Position numbers and translations under genes: made by a program. The notes beneath the pieces were generated by a model. That model was not told the DNA's origin, made no database searches, and was given only the letters and a program-made list of their open reading frames with translations. Positions 50,913-58,936 of a DNA stretch of 64,000 nucleotides are shown one piece after another; the stretch's first letter is position 1, and every line of letters starts with the position of its first letter. The stretch is from Halopiger xanaduensis SH-6 (lineage in GTDB: Archaea; Halobacteriota; Halobacteria; Halobacteriales; Natrialbaceae): contig NC_015666.1 in assembly GCF_000217715.1 (NCBI RefSeq), positions 2,616,270 through 2,680,269 of the forward strand. Reading direction: 5' to 3'.

Positions 50913-52109
50913 ATGGCAGAAACGACACTCGACAACGTAACGAAGGTATTCACGGACGACGACGGCAGCGATATCGTTGCCGTCGACGAGGTATCGATCG
51001 ACATCGAGGACGGGGAGTTCCTCGTTCTCGTCGGCCCGTCGGGCTGTGGCAAGTCGACGACCCTGCGGATGATCGCCGGCCTCGAGACGATCACGGACGG
51101 CGAGATTCGACTCGACGACCGCGTGATCAACGACATCCCCGCGAAGGACCGGGACATCGCGATGGTGTTCCAGTCGTACGCGCTCTACCCGCACATGACC
51201 GTGCGGGAGAACATGTCGTTCGGCCTCGAGGAGTCGACGGAGCTCTCGGACGACGAGATCACCGACCGCGTCGAGGAGGCCGCCGAGATGATGGGGATCG
51301 GCGAGCTGCTCGACCGCAAGCCCGGCGAGCTCTCGGGCGGCCAGCAACAGCGCGTCGCGCTCGGTCGCGCGATCGTCCGCGAACCGGCGGTCTTCCTGAT
51401 GGACGAGCCGCTCTCGAACTTGGACGCCAAGCTCCGCGCGCAGATGCGGACCGAGCTCCAGCAACTGCAGGAGGAACTCGACACGGCGACGGTCTACGTC
51501 ACCCACGACCAGACGGAAGCGATGACGATGGGCGATCGTATCGCGATCCTCAACGACGGCGAACTCCAGCAGGTCGGGACGCCGCTCGAGTGCTACCACG
51601 AGCCCGCCAACCAGTTCGTCGCGAACTTCATCGGCGAGCCGTCGATGAACTTCCTCGACGTGGACGTTCGCGAGACGGCCGACGGCGCCACGCTCGTCGG
51701 CGAGCACCTCGAGTACGCCGTCTCGGACGATATCGCGGATTCGATCGAGGGCCGCAGCGACGTCGTCCTCGGCATTCGACCGGAGGATATCGACATCGAA
51801 CGCGACGAGGGGCGACAGGCGGGCGGCCACGAGGTCCCCGCACAGGTCTCGGTCGTCGAACCGACCGGCGACGAGAACATCGTCTACCTCGTGCTCGGCA
51901 ACGACGAATTCGGCGACGACACCGAGTTGCTGGACACCGACCGAGAGACGATCATCGCGACGATCGACGGGATGAGTACGGTCAACTCCGGCGACCGCGT
52001 CGTCGCCCACATCCCCGAAGACGCGATCCACCTCTTCGACGCACGGACCGGCGAGGCGGTCCACAACCGCCGCGTCGAGAACACCGAGCCGCGAATCCCG
52101 AACGTCTAA
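50913..52109 (+). CDS. ABC sugar transporter ATPase (MalK/UgpC type)
   Basis: Walker A GPSGCGKST, the Q-loop AMVFQSYALYPHMTV, the signature LSGGQQQRVALGRAIV, Walker B FLMDEPLSNLDAKLR and the H-loop YVTHDQTEAM define the nucleotide domain (1-235) of this 398-aa protein. A C-terminal OB/TOBE-type regulatory domain (about 245-385, with LGIRPEDIDIE) is typical of sugar importers. It completes the four-gene importer from 47619. The start follows an SD-like GGAGG (50899-50903) by 9 nt. Energy coupling and regulation by the C-domain are family knowledge. Confidence 0.94.
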   Translation: MAETTLDNVTKVFTDDDGSDIVAVDEVSIDIEDGEFLVLVGPSGCGKSTTLRMIAGLETITDGEIRLDDRVINDIPAKDRDIAMVFQSYALYPHMTVRENMSFGLEESTELSDDEITDRVEEAAEMMGIGELLDRKPGELSGGQQQRVALGRAIVREPAVFLMDEPLSNLDAKLRAQMRTELQQLQEELDTATVYVTHDQTEAMTMGDRIAILNDGELQQVGTPLECYHEPANQFVANFIGEPSMNFLDVDVRETADGATLVGEHLEYAVSDDIADSIEGRSDVVLGIRPEDIDIERDEGRQAGGHEVPAQVSVVEPTGDENIVYLVLGNDEFGDDTELLDTDRETIIATIDGMSTVNSGDRVVAHIPEDAIHLFDARTGEAVHNRRVENTEPRIPNV

Positions 52110-52154
52110 CGGAGCGTTGAATCGCGCCTCGATCTGACTCGAGTCTGACGAGGC

Positions 52155-52182
52155 GCCGTTGGCCGTTGGCCGTTCGCCGTTC
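52155..52182. repeat. short GCCGTT tandem run
   Basis: GCCGTT recurs four times within 28 nt in the 216-nt spacer after the ABC operon, followed by a run of TTCGACTTTCGACG. It may be simple slippage and has no reading frame. Confidence 0.5.
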
Positions 52183-52325
52183 GATTTTCGACTTTCGACG
52201 TTTGACTGGTCGGCCGTTCGAGTACAGTACGATCGGTCGTTTTCGACCGCTGATTGTTCTCCGCGTTTTGCGTCGATCGACAACCGAACGAGCAAACGAA
52301 CGGCCGACGCGACGTCAGGAGCGTC

Positions 52326-53066
52326 TCACCGTGAATCCACGGCCGAGCGTCCCGACGCGTCGGCGTAGCCGACGCCGACCGTTCGAGCGCCCGCCACGAG
52401 GAAGTACGCGGCGGCGGCCGCGGCGAGGATCCCCGACGCGTCGCCCCGCTGGAGGGTCATCAGGGCACACCACGTGCCGAGCAGCACGAGCGAAAAGCCG
52501 ACGATCCAGCGGAGGAGGTACGTCGCGTCGGCGAGCACCGGCATGACGACGTCGGTATCGGCGGCGGCGCGCAACCGTCCGTTCGAGACGCTCGCAGCGA
52601 CCGCGACCGGATACGCGTACGCACACGCCAGGAGGGCGAAGAGCAACAGCGTCGTCGACACGAGCGTGAGCACTCCCGCACCGCCCTCGAGCGTCCCGCT
52701 GTCGGCCGTTTGCATCGCCGACAGTGCCAGCAAGCCGATCGGCGGGGCGAGTCCCACGATCGACAGCGCGAGCGCTGCGAGTCCGGGTCGGAGCAGCCCT
52801 CGAACGCTGGGCCAGTCCCGCTGCGCGGGATCGGCGAGCAGGACAGCGGTCGTTCCGAGGAGGAGGACGAGGCCGACGACCGCGAGGAGCGCCGGAACGA
52901 GCCCGACCACCAGCGGGACGAGCGCCGCCGCGTACCGGAGGCCGACGACGAGCAGGACGACGGCGATCAGACACCTGAGCAACGCTCCCCGACCGACCTC
53001 GTCGGCGACGGGATACCGAAGCGCGTCGCTAATCACCGCGACCACCGGCACGCTCGGCGACGCCAT
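52326..53066 (-). CDS. multi-span membrane protein (DUF4013-like)
   Basis: The 246-aa protein has about six membrane segments (LLRCLIAVVLLVVGLRYAAALVPLVVG, LLAVVGLVLLLGTTAVLLA, LAALALSIVGLAPPIGLLAL, VLTLVSTTLLLFALLACAYAYPVAVAASV, YLLRWIVGFSLVLLGTWCALM, ILAAAAAAYFLVAGA). The N-terminal DALRYPV motif and overall plan resemble DUF4013 proteins. Function unknown. It is transcribed towards the end of the ABC operon. Confidence 0.78.
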   Translation of the reverse strand: MASPSVPVVAVISDALRYPVADEVGRGALLRCLIAVVLLVVGLRYAAALVPLVVGLVPALLAVVGLVLLLGTTAVLLADPAQRDWPSVRGLLRPGLAALALSIVGLAPPIGLLALSAMQTADSGTLEGGAGVLTLVSTTLLLFALLACAYAYPVAVAASVSNGRLRAAADTDVVMPVLADATYLLRWIVGFSLVLLGTWCALMTLQRGDASGILAAAAAAYFLVAGARTVGVGYADASGRSAVDSR

Positions 53067-53185
53067 CTATCATGTACGGCGAGTGGAACGGTCGGTGCAA
53101 AAACGTCGCGGTCCGCGCGCGGCCGCTTCGGCGGGTCGCGTCTCGAGGCGGGCGAGTAGAGACGGAAAGAATACCCGTCAGGCGA

Positions 53186-54898
53186 TCACGTGAAATCGAC
53201 GGAGACGCCGAGATCGTCGGCCGCCTTGCGCTCGCGCAAGGCCGTCTGCAGGTGGTCGCGACTCGCCCCGTGAACGTCGCGGGCGTCCTCGAGGGCGATA
53301 TCGTAGATCGTCGACGACGACCAGACGAACGAGCGGGAACTGGCCGTGTCGACGACCAGCGAGGCGAGGCCGAGCCGGCGCTGGAAGATCGAGCGCCGCG
53401 TCGAGACCGTCTGGATCCGGTAGTAGGGGATCACGGTCGTCCGCCGGCGCCAGAAGCCGCTGCGGATCACGAGGTGGTCGTCGCCGACGAAGTAGCCCAG
53501 GTGCGTGTACCGGAGGTGCGCCGCCGGCGGCACCGCGACGAAGACGACCGCGGCGAGGTACCACCGCTCGAGCGGCGTCGCGTACGACAGGCCGAAGGCG
53601 ACGGCGACGATCGCGGCGGCGAGCAGCGAGTACCGCACCGCGTAGCGCCGACGGGCGATCGGCGACGGGCTTTCGAACGACGGCGTCTCGACGCCGGTGA
53701 GGTTCTCGGCGAACGTGTAGATGCGGTCGCGGGCCGCCAGCGGGACAGCCGACTGGCTGCCGGCGTCGCTGTCGGGACCGTAGCCGGCGGTCTCGACCCA
53801 CAGCCCGGCGTAGCCGAGCAGCCGCTGGAGCGGGTTGTCGGTGACCGTGACCGACTGGACCTTCTCGGCGGGGATCGAGCCGCTGTACCGCTGCAATAGG
53901 CCGCGGTCGTAGACGAAATCGTCGCCGATGCGGCCGAGCTGGAAATCGTAGTACATCGCGAAGGTGTACGCGACGCTGAGGAGGTACGTGACGCCGACGC
54001 TGATCAGCCCCGAGACGATCGTCAGGATGCCGTAGCTCCCCGCGTCGCCGGACGCGAGGTCCTGCGGACCGCCGAACGGTGCCGCGGCGGCGAGGAAGGC
54101 CTCGAGCACCGCGTCGGTCGCGAAGAAAAACAGGAAGAGGCCGGCGGCGCCGGCGGCCGGCCGGAACGTCGTGAAGGCGTACAACAGTAGTTCCGTGTCG
54201 GCGAGTTCGAACAGCCGCCGGCGGCGCTGCTGCGGGCTCGGCCGCGCCGTCGACTCGGAAGTCGGTCGTCCGGCGTCCGAACTCGAGTCGGCCGTTACCG
54301 CATCCGGATCTGTTTCGGCCCCGGCCGGGCCGTCCGTCCCAGCGGCGGGCTGACGATCGGGTTCGGCATCGGGCTGGGATTCGGGGTCGACGTTCGCGTC
54401 CGACTCCGGTGCGTGCTCCCGGTCCTGTTCCTGCCGCCGTTCCTTCACGCCCGCAGTACGGCGGCGGATCTCCGCCTGGAGGCGATCCGCTTCGTCCTCG
54501 CCGACGACGGACAGCGTCGCTTCGGTCGTGCCCCCGCCGGCGGTCTCGATCGAGACGACGGCGACGCCGAGCAGGCGCTGGACGACGCCCTGCCGGATGT
54601 CGACGTTCTGGATCCGGCCGTAGGGTATCTCTCGAGAGCGGCGGGCGAACACGCCGGACGCGACGTCGACGGTATCCTCGGTGATCTGGTAGCCGAACCG
54701 ATAGTAGTACGCGACGCCGTAGCTGAGCCCGAGCAGGAAGCCAAGCGGCGCGGCGACGACCGTCCAACTTCCCTGTATCGGCTCGAAGACGCTCGCCAGT
54801 GCGCCCACGAGGAAGAGCGGGAGCCAGAGGCCGAGGAAGGCGTACCGGAGCGAGTACGTGACCGCGCTGAACGGGTGCAAGCGGTTCATACTGGACAT
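53186..54898 (-). CDS. membrane protein with three bacterial PH-like (bPH2/YdbT) domains
   Basis: The 570-aa protein has several membrane helices and three PH-like beta domains, each marked by an IPY.RIQ-type strand: REIPYGRIQNVDIRQGVVQRLLGVA (about 92-116), SIPAEKVQSVTVTDNPLQRLLGYA and TTVIPYYRIQTVSTRRSIFQRRLGLA. A long acidic linker with Pro/Asp/Glu lies near 160-220. YdbS/YdbT-type proteins in bacteria relate to membrane stress. The gene begins 1 nt after the stop of the single-PH partner gene, so the two form an operon like ydbS-ydbT. Confidence 0.85.
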   Translation of the reverse strand: MSSMNRLHPFSAVTYSLRYAFLGLWLPLFLVGALASVFEPIQGSWTVVAAPLGFLLGLSYGVAYYYRFGYQITEDTVDVASGVFARRSREIPYGRIQNVDIRQGVVQRLLGVAVVSIETAGGGTTEATLSVVGEDEADRLQAEIRRRTAGVKERRQEQDREHAPESDANVDPESQPDAEPDRQPAAGTDGPAGAETDPDAVTADSSSDAGRPTSESTARPSPQQRRRRLFELADTELLLYAFTTFRPAAGAAGLFLFFFATDAVLEAFLAAAAPFGGPQDLASGDAGSYGILTIVSGLISVGVTYLLSVAYTFAMYYDFQLGRIGDDFVYDRGLLQRYSGSIPAEKVQSVTVTDNPLQRLLGYAGLWVETAGYGPDSDAGSQSAVPLAARDRIYTFAENLTGVETPSFESPSPIARRRYAVRYSLLAAAIVAVAFGLSYATPLERWYLAAVVFVAVPPAAHLRYTHLGYFVGDDHLVIRSGFWRRRTTVIPYYRIQTVSTRRSIFQRRLGLASLVVDTASSRSFVWSSSTIYDIALEDARDVHGASRDHLQTALRERKAADDLGVSVDFT

Positions 54899-54899
54899 G

Positions 54900-55361
54900 T
54901 TAGACGGCGTCCTCGGCCTCGCTCTCGACGGCGAGTTCCCGAAGGGTGTCTTGAAGCTCCCGCGCGCGGTCCGGCGTCAGCCCCGGAATCCGGACGTCCG
55001 CGTTCCGGGTGCCCGCCGTGTAGACGACCACGCTCGAGAGCCCGAAGACGCGCTCGACGGGGCCGAACTGCGTGTCGACGTGCTGGACGCGGACGAACGG
55101 GACCGCGGTTTCGACGAACGTGACGACGCCCCGCTCGAGGTAGAGGGCGTCCGCTTGCAGTTCGAATTTCCAGACCTGGTAGAGCCGCACGGCGTAGGCG
55201 ACGCCGAGCACGAGGATGAGCGCGGCGACGCCGCCGATTGCGGCCGCGGGTACGTCGACGAGCAACTGATCGACGGCCGCGAGGCCGATGCCGACGACGA
55301 CCGCGGCGAGGAGCCCCTGTCCGATCCAGAGGAGTCGAATTCGGGGGTTGAGCGCTTCCAT
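54900..55361 (-). CDS. PH-domain membrane protein (YdbS-like)
   Basis: Two membrane helices (LWIGQGLLAAVVVGIGLAAVDQLL and IGGVAALILVLGVAYAVRLY) precede one PH-like domain of the bPH2 type, with VETAVPFVRVQHVDTQFGPVERVFGLSSVVVYTAG, in this 153-aa protein. ATG 55361 fits the family. The stop TAA is followed by a single base before the ATG of the larger partner. The pair mirrors bacterial YdbS/YdbT. Their role in archaea is unknown. Confidence 0.85.
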   Translation of the reverse strand: MEALNPRIRLLWIGQGLLAAVVVGIGLAAVDQLLVDVPAAAIGGVAALILVLGVAYAVRLYQVWKFELQADALYLERGVVTFVETAVPFVRVQHVDTQFGPVERVFGLSSVVVYTAGTRNADVRIPGLTPDRARELQDTLRELAVESEAEDAV

Positions 55362-55444
55362 ACGCAATCCTATCAACAGAGATGGATAAACGTGCGGGTC
55401 GCGTGTCGCCGCGCGGTGTGCGGTTCCGGACCGAAGTCTCCGCC

Positions 55445-55699
55445 CTAGGCCTCGGCGTCCTCGTACTCCTCGGGCGTGTACGTCGACAGCTCCAGGGCGT
55501 GGATGTCGGTCGTCATGTGGTCGTCGAGGGCGTCGTAGACCCGCTGGTGCTGCTGAACCAGCGGCAGGCCCTCGAACGCGGGCGAGACGACAGTCGCCGC
55601 GAGGTGGTCCTCGTCGTGTTCGTCGCGGGCGTGCGTGACCGTCGCCTCGGCGTCCTCGAGTGCCGATTCGATGAGTTCTTCGACCTCGTCAGGCTTCAT
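55445..55699 (-). CDS. BolA family protein
   Basis: The BolA fold is seen in this 84-aa protein: a helix (MKPDEVEELIESAL), beta strands with ATVTHARDEHDEDHLAATVVSPAFEGLPLVQQHQRVYDAL and the conserved H-Q-R-VY-AL motif, then HMTTDIHALELSTYTPEEY. BolA proteins partner monothiol glutaredoxins in iron-sulfur metabolism. The Nfu gene lies 76 nt upstream on the same strand, a fitting neighbour. ATG 55699 has an SD-like CACCTCC-complementary stretch (GGAGGTG on the plus strand just 3' is antisense, so no true SD is seen). Confidence 0.9.
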   Translation of the reverse strand: MKPDEVEELIESALEDAEATVTHARDEHDEDHLAATVVSPAFEGLPLVQQHQRVYDALDDHMTTDIHALELSTYTPEEYEDAEA

Positions 55700-55775
55700 A
55701 GGAGGTGAAAGGGACGCTCGCGGCAAAAGGGGTGCGGTCGCGGGCGCCGCGGTGCCGGGGGGTCGAACCGACGGA

Positions 55776-56114
55776 TCAGAAGGGGACATCCGGCGGGACG
55801 TCCGGCCCCGAACCCGACTCCTCGGCCAGCCCGTCGAGTCCCGTACTGACGCTGACGGCGTCGATCGCGTCGATCTCGTCGGGGAGCCGGCGCTGGATTG
55901 CCTGGGTCGTCATCGGGCTGACGCCGCAGCCGCTGCAGGCGCCGGTGAGGTTGATCCCGACGCGGCGCTCCTCGAGGTCGACTTCGGTGATCGTCGACTC
56001 GCCGCCGTGCAGTTCGATCTGGGGGAAGTTCCGCCGGAGGAACAGGGAGACGGCCTCCCGAACGTCGTCCTCGGTAGCGGCGGACGCGGGGGAATCCGGG
56101 TCGGACGCGGTCAT
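55776..56114 (-). CDS. Nfu-type iron-sulfur scaffold (NifU C-terminal domain)
   Basis: The 112-aa protein is a single NifU C-terminal domain. VREAVSLFLRRNFPQIELHGGESTITEVDLEERRVGINLTGACSGCGVSPMTTQAIQRRL contains the CxxC cluster motif CSGC (about residues 60-63). It would carry a Fe-S cluster to client proteins. The C-terminal tail is Gly/Pro-rich. ATG 56114 is chosen; the longer frame has a basic, non-halophilic extension. It precedes bolA on the same strand. Confidence 0.92.
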   Translation of the reverse strand: MTASDPDSPASAATEDDVREAVSLFLRRNFPQIELHGGESTITEVDLEERRVGINLTGACSGCGVSPMTTQAIQRRLPDEIDAIDAVSVSTGLDGLAEESGSGPDVPPDVPF

Positions 56115-56266
56115 ACCGTCTGCGAGGGGCCCCAGAGGTTTAGCCCTGTTCACGTACCGGTTCGATCGGGTCGAATCCGACGGCCGGGCACGGTCCGACG
56201 TCGATCGGTTCCGACGCCTGTCGCGGATGGCGGCGACTTTATGCCGATCCGGGACGCGCTCCCGGT

Positions 56267-56803
56267 ATGTCACTGGCAGCCGAGACGCGCCGGGCCGTCG
56301 CCGACCACCCGTTCCTCCTGACGGCGCTTCGCGCGGGCGTCGTCAACTACACCGCCGCCGCCCGCTTCCTCGCGGCCGACGGACTCGAGGGCGACACCGA
56401 CGCGATCGCGACCGCCCTGCGCCGGTACGCCGAGGAGGTTCCCGACTACGGGACCGAGTCGCGAGCCGTGCAGGTCCGCATGGAGAGCGGGATCGGCCCG
56501 CTCGAGCGCGAAGCCGACGCTCCCGGCGACTCCGAACCCGAAGCGCTGCTCGCCGTCGGCGGCGCGGCCTTCGGCTCCGTCGACGGCGACCGAACCGCGA
56601 TCATCGCGACCGGCGAGGTAGACCCGACCGCCTTGGCCGCAGCGCTCGAGCGGCTCGCGCTCGAGGACGTGTCGACGACGGCTGCCGCCGTCGGCGACGG
56701 AACGATGGTGCTCGTCGTCGACCGAATCGAGGGGGCAAACGCCGTGCGAGCGGTCGAAGCCGCGCTCGAGGGCGTCGTCGTGCGTACAGACGAGAACGAG
56801 TAA
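56267..56803 (+). CDS. conserved haloarchaeal protein with ACT-like C-terminal domain
   Basis: The N-terminal half (about 1-75) is an HTH-like helical unit (ETRRAVADHPFLLTALRAGVVNYTAAARFLAAD; IATALRRYAEEV). The C-terminal half (about 90-178) has alternating strands and helices resembling an ACT or small ferredoxin-like fold (RTAIIATGEVDPTALAAALERLALEDV; TMVLVVDRIEGANAVRAVEAAL) in this 178-aa protein. It may sense a small ligand. I recall a DUF7523 label but cannot confirm. It diverges from nfu. Confidence 0.75.
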   Translation: MSLAAETRRAVADHPFLLTALRAGVVNYTAAARFLAADGLEGDTDAIATALRRYAEEVPDYGTESRAVQVRMESGIGPLEREADAPGDSEPEALLAVGGAAFGSVDGDRTAIIATGEVDPTALAAALERLALEDVSTTAAAVGDGTMVLVVDRIEGANAVRAVEAALEGVVVRTDENE

Positions 56804-56847
56804 GACTAGACTGCTGGAACCCGCGAAATCGACGCCGGTTCGTTCCG

Positions 56848-58803
56848 TTATGCCTCGTCCGCAGCCGGGAGCGTAACGGAGAACGTCGCGCCCTCGCCCG
56901 GCTCCGAATCGACGCGGATGGCGCCCGCGTGGCGCTCGACGATCCGCTGGCACAGCGCCAGCCCGATCCCGGTGCCGGCGTACTCCTCGCGGCTGTGGAG
57001 CCGATCGAAGAGGTCGAAGATCCGATCCTGTTCGGCGACCGGAATGCCGATGCCCTCGTCGCGGACCGAAATCGTCCATCCGTCGCCGTCGGACGTGCGT
57101 TCGGCCGTGGTATCGATCCGCGGCGGCTCGTCGCCCGCGTACGTGAGCGCGTTGTCCAGCAGGTTCTGGAACAGTTGGCGGAGTTGCTCGGGGTCGCCCG
57201 TGACGCGAGGCAGGTCCCCGACCGTCAGGTCCGCGTCGGTCTCCGCGAGACGGAGTTGCAGGTCGTCGCGAACGTCCGCGACGACGGCCTCGAGATCGGT
57301 CGGCTCGAGCGGGCCGCCGCGGGACTGGACCCGCGAGTACTGCAGGAGGCCGTCGATCATCGCGCGCATCCGCTCGGCGCCGTCGACCGCGAACTCGAGG
57401 TACTCGCGCGTCTCCGCGGAGAGGTCCTCGTCGCGGCGCTCGATGAGTTGGAGGTAGCTCGAGACCATCCGCAGGGGCTCTTGCATGTCGTGGGAGGCGG
57501 CGTAGGCGAACTGCTCTAAGCGTTCGTTCGAGGTCTCGAGGCGGTCGACCGTGCGCTCGAGTTCGCGCTCGCGCTCGTGTTGCTCGAGTTCGTACGTGAC
57601 CCACTGGCCGATCGAGCGGAGGAATTCGCACTCGTCCTCGGAGAAGGGCTCGTCGCGGGTGGACTCGCCGACGAACGCGACGGACCGATCGGGGCCGCCG
57701 TCGATCTCGACGTAGGTGCCGAGGTACGCCCGAATGCCGAACTCGCGACAGGCGAGAATGCCGTCGCACCCCTCCGATTCGGGATCGGTAACGTCCGCGA
57801 CCGCTTTCGTCTCCGCCGCGAGGGCGCAGAAGGTCTCCGACAGCGGCAGTTCGGCGCCCGGTTCGAGGTGCTCGTGCTCGTCGCTGACGTACTCGAGTTC
57901 GAACCGGTCGTCGTCCGGATCGACGCGAGCTATGCCGCCGAGATCGAGATCGAACCGTTCGCAGCCCAGCTCGAACAGCGCGTCGAGCTTTTGCTCGAAC
58001 GAGCGATCGGGGTCGGCGATGATCTCGTTCTGGCGCTGCTGGTAGCGCTCGCGTTCCTGCAGTTCGGTTTTCGCCTCGGTTCGTTCGCGCAGCGTGCCGA
58101 GCATCCGGTCGAGTTCGTGGGTCGGCTGGTTCGGGCCGCAGAACTCCTCGGGCGGCGTGTAGTAGAAGTTGTGACAGACGGTGTCGTCGTAGATGAGGTG
58201 CGGGTGGACGCGGACGACGTCGCGGATGACTTCCGGCGGGAACCGATTGCGGTCGTACTGACAGACCGCGACCGCGTCCTCGTCGTCGAAGAGGTCGTTG
58301 ACCTTGCTCTCGTAGGTCATCGTCTCCTCGATCGCCACGTCGCTCTCGAGGATCCAGGACATCTCGGCCGCCAGGCGAAAGCCCTCGTACTCGGCGTTGA
58401 CTTCGTCGATGACGTCCGCGTAGAACGAGATCATCTCGTCGACGTCGAACGCCCCGTTCTTGAGGTAGGTGTTTTGAAACGTCTCGACGACAAGCGAGCC
58501 CGACGCGACGGCGGCCTCGACGTCGATTCCTCCGTCCCGAAGCGCCGTTCGGACCGCATCCACCGAATCCTTGTCCGTGACGTAGACGCACTGCTCGCCG
58601 CGCTCGAGGCCCTGCCGGAGGAACGGGACGACGGCCGCGAACTGGTCGGCGGGAGCGTCGTAGATCAGCGCGAAGTGGTCGTTACAGAACTCGCCCTCGA
58701 CCTGTTCGACGGGGCCGCGAAAGTCCGGGCTCGTGGCCAGGGCGTTCAGCGGGCGCTCGAGGTCGAGAACGTCGTCGGCGGGGGAGGAATTTGTCTTACT
58801 CAT
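56848..58803 (-). CDS. sensor histidine kinase with MEDS and GAF domains
   Basis: The 651-aa soluble kinase starts with a MEDS domain (NDHFALIYDAPADQFAAVVPFLRQGLERGEQC, about 42-200) of the methanogen/methylotroph DcmR-type sensory family. A GAF domain follows (about 260-405), then the HisKA helix with His438 in YAASHDMQEPLRMV, and a HATPase with NLLDNALTYAGDEPP, DEGIGIP and GTGIGLALCQRIVERH. No membrane segment is seen, so the input is cytosolic. A near-identical kinase core occurs in the gene just upstream. No response regulator gene is adjacent. Confidence 0.9.
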   Translation of the reverse strand: MSKTNSSPADDVLDLERPLNALATSPDFRGPVEQVEGEFCNDHFALIYDAPADQFAAVVPFLRQGLERGEQCVYVTDKDSVDAVRTALRDGGIDVEAAVASGSLVVETFQNTYLKNGAFDVDEMISFYADVIDEVNAEYEGFRLAAEMSWILESDVAIEETMTYESKVNDLFDDEDAVAVCQYDRNRFPPEVIRDVVRVHPHLIYDDTVCHNFYYTPPEEFCGPNQPTHELDRMLGTLRERTEAKTELQERERYQQRQNEIIADPDRSFEQKLDALFELGCERFDLDLGGIARVDPDDDRFELEYVSDEHEHLEPGAELPLSETFCALAAETKAVADVTDPESEGCDGILACREFGIRAYLGTYVEIDGGPDRSVAFVGESTRDEPFSEDECEFLRSIGQWVTYELEQHERERELERTVDRLETSNERLEQFAYAASHDMQEPLRMVSSYLQLIERRDEDLSAETREYLEFAVDGAERMRAMIDGLLQYSRVQSRGGPLEPTDLEAVVADVRDDLQLRLAETDADLTVGDLPRVTGDPEQLRQLFQNLLDNALTYAGDEPPRIDTTAERTSDGDGWTISVRDEGIGIPVAEQDRIFDLFDRLHSREEYAGTGIGLALCQRIVERHAGAIRVDSEPGEGATFSVTLPAADEA

Positions 58804-58936
58804 TGAGATCGGGGGAGGACAGCTACCGATTCAAGTGGATGCGAAGGGAAAAGGGTCGCGGTCAATCAACGAACGATCGTGTAGAATCGGGCAGTTCGCA
58901 CCTCGAGCGGCGGAATGACGGCTGGGTGTGGGAACT

